NCBI GenBank assembly: GCA_009886055.1
Contig: VFJM01000238.1
Coordinates: forward strand, 1 to 32,078
Reading direction: 5' to 3'
DNA: 32,078 nt
Source of the DNA: Geobacter sp.
GTDB lineage: Bacteria > Desulfobacterota > Desulfuromonadia > Geobacterales > Pseudopelobacteraceae
The position numbers and the translations under genes are program-made. Below, in pieces: positions 26,837 through 32,078 of this stretch. The notes beneath the pieces were generated by a model that saw nothing but the letters and a program-made list of their open reading frames with translations, did no database searches and had not been told where the DNA came from. The stretch's first letter is position 1. Every line of letters begins with the position of its first letter.

Positions 26837-29074
26837 TTACGCGCACTCCGAATAACCGCAGACATGGCAGACTGAGCAGCCGCCCTCATGCTCGACGATA
26901 CCGCCGCACTCCGGGCAGGCTCCGCGTTCATGCCGCGTAGACTCGTTATCGATATCATATCCGCTGTCTACCAGATGGTTCTGGATCGCTTTTGCAACTG
27001 CATCGGCGCAGGAAAGCACCCGGTTATCACCGAAGCCGGAAGGGCAGTGGCAGGAGATTCCCTGCAGCTGTTTCACCACCTGACGGGCCTGAACGCCACT
27101 GCGCCAGGCGAGTGATACCATGCGCCCTATTGCCTCACTCTGGGAAGCGGCGCATCCGCCGGCCTTGCCCATCGTGGTGAAAAGCTCAAACAAGCCGTTT
27201 TTATCTTCATTGATCGTGATGTAGAGCGGGCCGCAACCAGTCTGCATCTGATGGGTACACCCTTTAAGCGCTTTGGGGCGCTCCCGTTTGACAGCTTTTT
27301 TGTCTTCATCGACCGGTGTGGCGGCAGCTGTTACCTGCTCTTCTTTTTTGCCGGTTGAGAGTACCTGCTCGTCTCTGGAGCCGTCCCGGTAAATGGTGAC
27401 ACCCTTGCAGCCCGTTTCATAGGCGAGCATGTACACTTTTTCAACATCTTCGATGGTGGCCGAATTTGAAAAATTCACCGTTTTAGAAACGGCATTGTCA
27501 GTGTAGAGCTGGAAGCCAGCCTGCATCTGAATATGGTATTCGGGAGATATTTCGTGGGAGGTCACAAACACGTCGCGGATATCTGCCGGAATTTCGACGA
27601 TGCCGGCGACGGTGCCATGCTCGGCTATTTTCTGCATAAGCGCTTCCGAGTAGAAACCACGCTCCTTTGCTATGTTCTCAAAAATCGGGTTGACCTCAAC
27701 CAGGACGTTATTGTCCATGACGGTGCGGATGTAGGAAACGGCAAAGAGCGGCTCAACACCGGAAGATGCGTTGGCGATGATCGAAATGGTTCCTGTTGGA
27801 GCGATTGTTGTGACGGTTGCATTTCTTTGCGGAGCCGCCCCATTTTTGTCAAAAATCGAGCCTTTGAAGTTGGGAAACGAACCCCGCTTTTTACCAAGCT
27901 CCTGGGATGCCAGGTGCCCTTCGTCATTGATGAATTTCATCACTTTCTTACCGAGCTTCACCGCCTCTTCAGAACAGTAGGGGATTCCCAGAAGAATCAG
28001 CATATCGGCCCACCCCATGACGCCCAGCCCGATTTTGCGGTTGGAGTGAGTCATGTCGTGGATCTGCTGAAGCGGATAGTTGTTAGCTTCAATTACGTTA
28101 TCAAGAAAGTGGACGGCGTTGTGAATAGTTTCTCGCAGCTTTTTCCAGTCTACCGCGCCGTCTTTGATAAAGATACCAAGGTTGATAGAGCCAAGGTTGC
28201 AGGATTCATACGGCAGGAGAGGCTGCTCACCACAGGGGTTGGTAGATTCAATCTCGCCAACCAGCGGTGTCGGGTTGTCGCGATTCAGGCGGTCGAGAAA
28301 GATAATCCCAGGTTCGCCGTTTTCCCATGCCTGCTTGACGATGCGCTGGAATACCTTGCGGGCATTAAGGTTGCCGCAGACCTTTTTGTCACGGGGGTTG
28401 ACTAGATTGTATTCCTCATCACGCTCGACAGCCTGCATGAACTTTTCGGTGAGGCCGACTGATATGTTGAAATTGTTGAGCTGCTTCTGGTCGGCCTTGC
28501 ACATGATGAAATCCATCACGTTAGGGTGATCGACCCTTAAAATTGCCATGTTTGCGCCGCGTCTGGTACCACCCTGTTTTATGGTTTCCGTGGCAACATC
28601 AAACACGCGCATAAATGAGAGCGGTCCGCTGGATATGCCGGTGGTGGTGCTGACGACGTCGTTGGCAGGTCTCAGACGAGAAAATGAAAAACCGGTACCG
28701 CCGCCCGATTTGTGAATCAGGGCGGTATATTTGACAGCATCAAAGATCTCTTCCATGGAGTCGCCCACCGGCAGAACAAAGCAGGCAGAAAGCTGCCCCA
28801 GCGGGCGTCCGGCATTCATCAGGGTAGGCGAGTTGGGGAGGAACTCAAAGGTGGTCATCATGCGATAAAAGGTGTCTGATACGTTCTTTACATCGGCTTT
28901 CTTGTCAAATATTTTATCGGCTGCCGCAATTGTGTCCGCTACCCGTCGGAACATGTCGGCCGGCGTTTCAAGAACCTTGCCGGTTTCATCACGGCGCAGA
29001 TATCGTTTTTCCAACACGGTGGCAGCGTTTTTTGTCAGTCCGGAGATGGTGTCGGGTGCGGAACTTTTTTTCAT
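26837..29074 (-). CDS. nrdJ: Adenosylcobalamin-dependent ribonucleotide reductase (class II)
   Basis: Reduces ribonucleotides to deoxyribonucleotides with a radical generated from vitamin B12, so it works with or without oxygen. It has 745 residues from the ATG at 29074, chosen because AAGGAG lies just upstream; a longer frame to 29254 would start inside the promoter. By analogy with the Thermotoga enzyme, Cys281 in NPCGEQPL is the thiyl radical site with Glu283. Cys98 (LSACFVLPV) and Cys292 (ESCNLGSINL) are the redox pair. The C terminus ends in a CPECGG...CSVCHVCGYSEC cluster, probably zinc-binding. NrdR-like boxes overlap the promoter. No B12 riboswitch is visible. Confidence 0.95.
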   Translation of the reverse strand: MKKSSAPDTISGLTKNAATVLEKRYLRRDETGKVLETPADMFRRVADTIAAADKIFDKKADVKNVSDTFYRMMTTFEFLPNSPTLMNAGRPLGQLSACFVLPVGDSMEEIFDAVKYTALIHKSGGGTGFSFSRLRPANDVVSTTTGISSGPLSFMRVFDVATETIKQGGTRRGANMAILRVDHPNVMDFIMCKADQKQLNNFNISVGLTEKFMQAVERDEEYNLVNPRDKKVCGNLNARKVFQRIVKQAWENGEPGIIFLDRLNRDNPTPLVGEIESTNPCGEQPLLPYESCNLGSINLGIFIKDGAVDWKKLRETIHNAVHFLDNVIEANNYPLQQIHDMTHSNRKIGLGVMGWADMLILLGIPYCSEEAVKLGKKVMKFINDEGHLASQELGKKRGSFPNFKGSIFDKNGAAPQRNATVTTIAPTGTISIIANASSGVEPLFAVSYIRTVMDNNVLVEVNPIFENIAKERGFYSEALMQKIAEHGTVAGIVEIPADIRDVFVTSHEISPEYHIQMQAGFQLYTDNAVSKTVNFSNSATIEDVEKVYMLAYETGCKGVTIYRDGSRDEQVLSTGKKEEQVTAAATPVDEDKKAVKRERPKALKGCTHQMQTGCGPLYITINEDKNGLFELFTTMGKAGGCAASQSEAIGRMVSLAWRSGVQARQVVKQLQGISCHCPSGFGDNRVLSCADAVAKAIQNHLVDSGYDIDNESTRHERGACPECGGIVEHEGGCSVCHVCGYSECA

Positions 29075-29148
29075 AACGGAACTCCTTATTTTGAATGTTA
29101 ACTTATGATTTATAATGAATTGAATGGGGTGTGGATGGAAACCTAAAA

Positions 29149-29164
29149 CCACAATATTTTGTGG
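29149..29164. promoter_or_regulatory. NrdR-like box 1
   Basis: CCACAATATTTTGTGG, a 16-base near-palindrome close to the NrdR consensus ACACWATATAWTGTGT. It lies just downstream of the -10 of the RNR promoter. Confidence 0.75.
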
Positions 29165-29174
29165 AAGGTGATGA

Positions 29175-29203
29175 AATAAACCACAACATATATATGCTGT
29201 CAA
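29175..29203 (-). promoter_or_regulatory. Promoter of the class II RNR gene
   Basis: On the - strand TTGACA (29203-29198), a 17-base spacer and TTTATT (29180-29175), about 100 bases before the ATG. The -35 and spacer are covered by NrdR-like box 2, and box 1 follows the -10, which is the arrangement expected for repression by NrdR-(d)ATP. Confidence 0.72.
29183..29200. promoter_or_regulatory. NrdR-like box 2
   Basis: ACAACATATATATGCTGT is a palindrome with one mismatched pair, centred about 35 bases from box 1, roughly three helical turns. Tandem boxes with this spacing are characteristic of NrdR control of RNR genes. The match is somewhat weaker than box 1. Confidence 0.65.
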
Positions 29204-29282
29204 CAAATATATTTTATAAAAATATAACACCTTGAAAGGACTTGAAAAGCTCAATATCCAGAAACATTGTTCGATATTTTAA
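29204..29282. other. Spacer between RNR promoter and repeat pair
   Basis: Part of the 438-base gene-free stretch 29075-29512. That stretch holds the RNR promoter, the NrdR boxes, repeat copies 3 and 4 and the leader of the beta-helix gene. In 29204-29282 I see only AT-rich sequence and a weak AATATC / GATATT inverted repeat (about 29255-29279). Confidence 0.4.
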
Positions 29283-29359
29283 CCCTCACAAACTGGATAA
29301 GTGCGTTAACGAATTCAATATCTAGCAAAATATCGCAAAAAATGACTTCTAACTTACTA
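29283..29359 (+). repeat. Structured intergenic repeat, copy 3
   Basis: Starts with a degenerate first hairpin (CCCTCACAAACTGG), then ATAAGTGCGTTAACG, a poorly paired stem (AATTCAATATCTAGC against GCAAAAAATGACTT), and the conserved end TTCTAACTTACTA. It forms a tandem pair with the next copy, 79 bases apart. Confidence 0.85.
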
Positions 29360-29361
29360 GT

Positions 29362-29437
29362 CCCGATAAATCGGGATAAGTGCGTTAACGAATTCATTCT
29401 CTGCAAAATAACGCAGAAAATGATTTCTAACTTACTA
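29362..29437 (+). repeat. Structured intergenic repeat, copy 4
   Basis: Hairpin CCCGATAAATCGGG, ATAAGTGCGTTAACG, stem GAATTCATTCTCTGC / GCAGAAAATGATTTC around AAAATAAC, end TAACTTACTA. The best-preserved two-hairpin version together with copy 7. It ends 76 bases before the start codon of the beta-helix gene. Confidence 0.92.
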
Positions 29438-29512
29438 ATGAGAAAACAACATTGAATTTACAGTTTGGATGAATCATGGTAATGGTTCAGTACTATTGTA
29501 AGGAGCTCACGA

Positions 29513-30589
29513 GTGAAAACTCTTTTTGCAGCCTGTCTCTTTTTCTGCATGACAGCAATCTCACTGGCGGACGAACAGGGTACAGCGGTATATGACGGGG
29601 TGGTGCTGACCGAAGATGTGACCTGGCGTGGTTCAATACTCGTCCGCGGGTTCGTTGTTGTAGCTCCTCACGCGACCTTGCGTATCGATCCGGGAACGGT
29701 GGTGCGTTTTGCGGCGTCTGCCGCTCAGCAGCTTCCGAACCTGGTTATTCAAGGTCGTCTCCAAGCAACGGGAACCTCAGAAAAACCTGTTGTGCTGACG
29801 TCTGACCGGTCCAGGCCTCAGCGCGCCTCCTGGGGGGGCATCGTCCTCCTCTCGACTGAAAAACGTAATCTGCTCGAGCACTGCCGCATTGAGTACGCTG
29901 AGACCGGAATAGATGTCCGGTTTTCCACGGTCACTCTGAAGTCGGTTTCAATTGTGCAGGCCCAGACCGCTCTGCTGTCACATGACGGGATTGTACAGAT
30001 GACCGGCAGTACTGTTTCGGATTCAGAAACCGGCATTGAGATTTATGACAGTGAATTTGAAGGGAGGGATACGACGATCTCCTCCTGTCAGCGTGGCTGT
30101 CTGTTGAGCAGGTCAGCAGTGGTACTTGCATCGTCGAAGATTATGAACAATCAGCTCACCGGACTTGAAACCGATGACTGCCGGATCAAAATTACCGGAG
30201 GAGAGTTTTCCGGAAATGTGTACGGGGCCCGCATAAAGGGTGGAGAAGGACAGATTGGCATGTCCCGCTTTCTACAAAACAAGCAGACAGCCCTGCATCT
30301 TCTCGGTTCACGTATTAAAATTCAACGCTGTCTGTTTGCCGAGAACCTTCAGGATGCGCTTCGTACTGAAGATGGTCGGGCGCTTCTTTTGAATAATGCC
30401 TTCAGCTTAAATGGTGGGTTTAATCTGTACAACGCCGGGAGTGAAGTTGTCGGTGCCCGGCAAAACTGGTGGGGTGCTGCAGATCAGTCGCTGATCAGTC
30501 AAAAGATTCATGATGCCACTCGTAATAAGGATACCGGTGCTGTCCATATCTTTCCGTGGTTGAACGAGAAGCCGCAGTTGATGCCATAA
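29513..30589 (+). CDS. Exported parallel beta-helix protein (NosD/pectate-lyase-like fold)
   Basis: A 358-residue secreted protein. The signal peptide is residues 1-19 (LFAACLFFCMTAISLA, cut before DEQ). The rest shows regular short repeats typical of a right-handed beta-helix: GTSEKPVVLTSDR, SWGGIVLLS, LEHCRIEYAETGID, GSTVSDSETGIEIYDSEF, then GGEFSGNVYGARIKGGEG. The end NNAFSLNGGFNLYNAG is followed by NWWGAADQ, a motif common in copper-binding-repeat (NosD-type) and related helix proteins. No catalytic residues are evident, so a binding or surface role is as likely as an enzyme. The start is GTG with AAGGAG upstream. The stop is followed immediately by repeat copy 5. Confidence 0.85.
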   Translation: MKTLFAACLFFCMTAISLADEQGTAVYDGVVLTEDVTWRGSILVRGFVVVAPHATLRIDPGTVVRFAASAAQQLPNLVIQGRLQATGTSEKPVVLTSDRSRPQRASWGGIVLLSTEKRNLLEHCRIEYAETGIDVRFSTVTLKSVSIVQAQTALLSHDGIVQMTGSTVSDSETGIEIYDSEFEGRDTTISSCQRGCLLSRSAVVLASSKIMNNQLTGLETDDCRIKITGGEFSGNVYGARIKGGEGQIGMSRFLQNKQTALHLLGSRIKIQRCLFAENLQDALRTEDGRALLLNNAFSLNGGFNLYNAGSEVVGARQNWWGAADQSLISQKIHDATRNKDTGAVHIFPWLNEKPQLMP

Positions 30590-30665
30590 CCCTGATAAAC
30601 AGGATATGTGCGCTAATTAAATCATTCTCTGCAAAATACCGCAGAAAATAATTTCTGACGTACTA
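30590..30665 (+). repeat. Structured intergenic repeat, copy 5
   Basis: Hairpin CCCTGATAAACAGG starts on the base after the upstream TAA stop. Then ATATGTGCGCTAATT, stem AAATCATTCTCTGC / GCAGAAAATAATTT around AAAATACC, and the end CTGACGTACTA. The next bases are AAGGA, the ribosome binding site of the following gene. The copy fills almost the whole gap. Confidence 0.9.
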
Positions 30666-30677
30666 AAGGAACATTCA

Positions 30678-31829
30678 GTGTATCTCGATAATGCTGCTAC
30701 TTCATACCCCAAGCCGGAGAAAGTGTATGAAGCCGTGATTCATGCAATGCGTGATGTAGGCGCTTCTCCCGGTCGAGGGGGATATCGCCGATCTCTGGAG
30801 GCCGGGCGCATTCTTTTTCAGGCACGTGAAGCAGCGGCCAGTTTTTTTTCGATTTCCGATTCGGCGCGGATCATCTTTACGCTTAATGCTACCGGAGCGC
30901 TTAATCTGGCTCTGCAGGGCACCCTGGTCGCCGGCGACCATGTCGTTACCACATCCATGGAACATAACTCTCTGCTCAGGCCGCTGTATGCGCTTCGAAA
31001 CAAGGGTGTCGAACTGTCGATCGTGCCGGCCGGGCCTGACGGAGTGGTCTCTGTTGAAGATATTCGCCGCGCCGTGCGGGTGAATACGCGAATGATCGCT
31101 GTCAGCCATGTTTCGAATGTCTGCGGTGCCATTCAGCCGATAAGGCAGTTGGCGGAACTCTGCCGCGAAGCCGGAGCACTATTTTTGGTTGATGCGGCTC
31201 AGTCAGCCGGGTATCTGCCGATTGACGTTGAACGTTTTGCTATCGATCTGTTGGCAGTTCCCGGCCATAAGGGGTTGCTCGGGCCGGGCGGAACGGGGCT
31301 ACTGTATGTGGCGCCTCACGTACCGCTCAAACCGGTTATTCAGGGTGGAACCGGAAGTCATTCAACTGCTGAAGAACAACCGCTCGTCATGCCGGACAGT
31401 TTTGAGGCCGGTACTCATAATCTCCCCGGAATCGCCGGATTGCAGGCCGGAATAGAGTTTTTACGTGAACGGGGACTTTCATCGGTCTTTCAGCATGAGC
31501 ATAAGCTGCTTAATCAGGCGGATCGTGCACTGAGAGATATTCCTGGGGTAACTATCTACGGCCCGGAAGATTCGTCCGCCCGTTGCTCGGTACTCTCTTT
31601 TACCGCTTCCGGTGTTGATTCGGCGCTGCTGGCTGCAGAGCTAGATCATGGTTTTGATATCGCTGTTCGGGCCGGGCTTCATTGTGCCCCCCTGGCCCAC
31701 CGTACGCTGGGAACGCTGCCGGGCGGCACGGTGCGTGTGAGCCCCGGCTGGTCCACGACAAGTGAAGAGATTGCTTTCTTTTCTGATGCCGTTGTACAAT
31801 GCATCGGGAAAATCCGAACATCAGCATGA
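30678..31829 (+). CDS. Class V aminotransferase, cysteine desulfurase type
   Basis: PLP-dependent enzyme that in known relatives takes sulfur from cysteine onto an active-site cysteine. It has 383 residues. MYLDNAATSYPKPEKV starts the fold directly at residue 1, SPGRGGYRRS is near 31, and the PLP lysine Lys198 is in VPGHKGLLGPGGTG. The likely persulfide cysteine Cys335 is in RAGLHCAPLAHRTLG, the SufS/CsdA-style arrangement. No iron-sulfur scaffold gene is adjacent, so its acceptor is unknown. The start is GTG at 30678 behind AAAGGA, between repeat copies 5 and 6. Confidence 0.9.
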   Translation: MYLDNAATSYPKPEKVYEAVIHAMRDVGASPGRGGYRRSLEAGRILFQAREAAASFFSISDSARIIFTLNATGALNLALQGTLVAGDHVVTTSMEHNSLLRPLYALRNKGVELSIVPAGPDGVVSVEDIRRAVRVNTRMIAVSHVSNVCGAIQPIRQLAELCREAGALFLVDAAQSAGYLPIDVERFAIDLLAVPGHKGLLGPGGTGLLYVAPHVPLKPVIQGGTGSHSTAEEQPLVMPDSFEAGTHNLPGIAGLQAGIEFLRERGLSSVFQHEHKLLNQADRALRDIPGVTIYGPEDSSARCSVLSFTASGVDSALLAAELDHGFDIAVRAGLHCAPLAHRTLGTLPGGTVRVSPGWSTTSEEIAFFSDAVVQCIGKIRTSA

Positions 31830-31896
31830 ATGCATGATTAAGTGCGTTAACGAAATATTTTCTGCAAAAAAACGCAGAAATATTTCCAACTTACTA
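31825..31896 (+). repeat. Structured intergenic repeat, copy 6
   Basis: The first hairpin is reduced (CATG-AATG-CATG) and overlaps the stop codon of the upstream gene. Then ATTAAGTGCGTTAACG, stem AAATATTTTCTGC / GCAGAAATATTT with one bulge, end CCAACTTACTA. Tandem with copy 7, 75 bases apart. Confidence 0.88.
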
Positions 31897-31898
31897 GC

Positions 31899-31969
31899 CC
31901 CGATAAATCGGGATAAGTGCGTTAACGAAATATTTTCTGCAAAAACGCAGAAAAATTTCTAACTTACTA
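31899..31969 (+). repeat. Structured intergenic repeat, copy 7
   Basis: Hairpin CCCGATAAATCGGG, ATAAGTGCGTTAACG, stem AAATATTTTCTGC / GCAGAAAAATTT around AAAAAC, end TAACTTACTA. AAAGGAG, the ribosome binding site of the next gene, follows directly. Confidence 0.92.
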
Positions 31970-31983
31970 AAAGGAGTTCTGAC

Positions 31984-32078
31984 ATGAAATCATTGTCAGC
32001 ATTGTTTCTGGTTCTGTGTATATCCGCGGCCTGCTCGCTCCCTCCTGAAAAGCCGTTTACCAAAGATCAACTCTACAA
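31984..32078 (+). CDS. Lipoprotein, N-terminal part only (runs off the window)
   Basis: MKSLSALFLVLCISAAC is a lipoprotein signal with the lipobox ISAAC and the lipidated cysteine at residue 17. SLPPEKPFTKDQLY follows before the window ends. The serine after the cysteine favours outer-membrane sorting. The ATG has AAAGGAG eight bases upstream, right after repeat copy 7. Family cannot be assigned from 31 residues. Confidence 0.75.
   Translation, partial: MKSLSALFLVLCISAACSLPPEKPFTKDQLY

Noticed and set aside
27533-28405. 290-codon open frame on the + strand opposite the RNR gene
   Set aside because: It is the antisense shadow of the class II RNR gene, whose conserved motifs lie on the - strand throughout. 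No ribosome binding site or protein family is visible.
29075-29200. Cobalamin riboswitch before the B12-dependent RNR
   Set aside because: The leader is about 100 bases of AT-rich sequence without a B12-box or the required multi-stem fold.
29075-29254. 60-residue N-terminal extension of the RNR
   Set aside because: It would place the start upstream of the promoter and NrdR boxes. AAGGAG before the ATG at 29074 gives a normal start.
29283-29437. Possible CRISPR array
   Set aside because: There are only two units of about 76 bases, no constant short repeat with unique spacers, and no cas genes. The unit is an imperfect two-hairpin element.
29267-29455. 62-codon frame containing NRDKCVNEFILCKITQK
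   Set aside because: It is a chance translation of repeat copies 3 and 4. The copies are 79 bases apart, so frame is not kept between units, and there is no ribosome binding site.
31762-31962. 66-codon frame containing NRDKCVNEIFSAKTQK
   Set aside because: It is the same translation artefact from repeat copies 6 and 7, beginning inside the desulfurase gene.

Overview
The window reads as a chromosomal segment of a Gram-negative anaerobe of the Geobacter/Desulfuromonadota type. This is inferred from the gene set and gene order: the rpmF-plsX-fabH-fabD-fabG-acpP-fabF-rpiB-glyA run, a B12-dependent (class II) ribonucleotide reductase as the RNR, an orphan NtrC-type sigma-54 regulator, TPR proteins and OmpA-type envelope proteins. 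I see no phage, plasmid, insertion sequence or CRISPR array. Most of the window is ordinary housekeeping DNA with almost all genes on the + strand. The exceptions are a SulP transporter, a tRNA-Asp and the ribonucleotide reductase on the - strand.

Layout. (1) 1-2024: biotin genes bioB-bioD behind a clear BirA-type operator. (2) 2064-5317: a SulP anion transporter with a STAS domain, divergent from a MetY-type sulfhydrylase. (3) 5454-8256: a tightly coupled run of queD, queE, a small unknown gene and the 23S rRNA methyltransferase rlmD. (4) 8269-12447: a TPR protein, an IHF-beta-like DNA-binding protein, an OmpA-domain outer membrane protein with a small exported partner, and a lipoprotein. 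(5) 12532-14993: Ppx/GppA phosphatase and amylomaltase MalQ. (6) 15065-23090: the fatty-acid cluster (YceD/DUF177, L32, PlsX, FabH, FabD, FabG, ACP, FabF) followed by RpiB and GlyA. It has a strong sigma-70 promoter at 15002-15029, a second promoter before acpP, and a terminator between acpP and fabF. (7) 23188-26560: bioA, the sigma-54 regulator and a small TPR protein. (8) 26673-29074 (-): tRNA-Asp and the class II RNR, whose promoter is overlapped by two NrdR-like boxes. (9) 29283-32078: an exported beta-helix protein, a class V aminotransferase (cysteine desulfurase type) and the start of a lipoprotein, separated from each other by an unusual structured repeat.

The most notable feature is a family of about 75-bp intergenic repeats, seen seven times: 3802-3876 (-), 9289-9362 (-, decayed), 29283-29359, 29362-29437, 30590-30665, about 31825-31896 and 31899-31969. 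Each unit has a small 5' hairpin, usually with the loop ATAAA, followed by a conserved ATAAGTGCGTTAACG segment, a long stem and a conserved CTTACTA end. The stem sequence differs between copies but both arms usually change together, so pairing is kept. Five copies, including two tandem pairs, fill the gaps of the last gene group. They begin at or next to stop codons, and two of them end right at the ribosome binding site of the next gene. I cannot tell from sequence alone whether this is a REP-like mobile palindrome or a cis-acting RNA element. It is the best candidate for something undescribed here.
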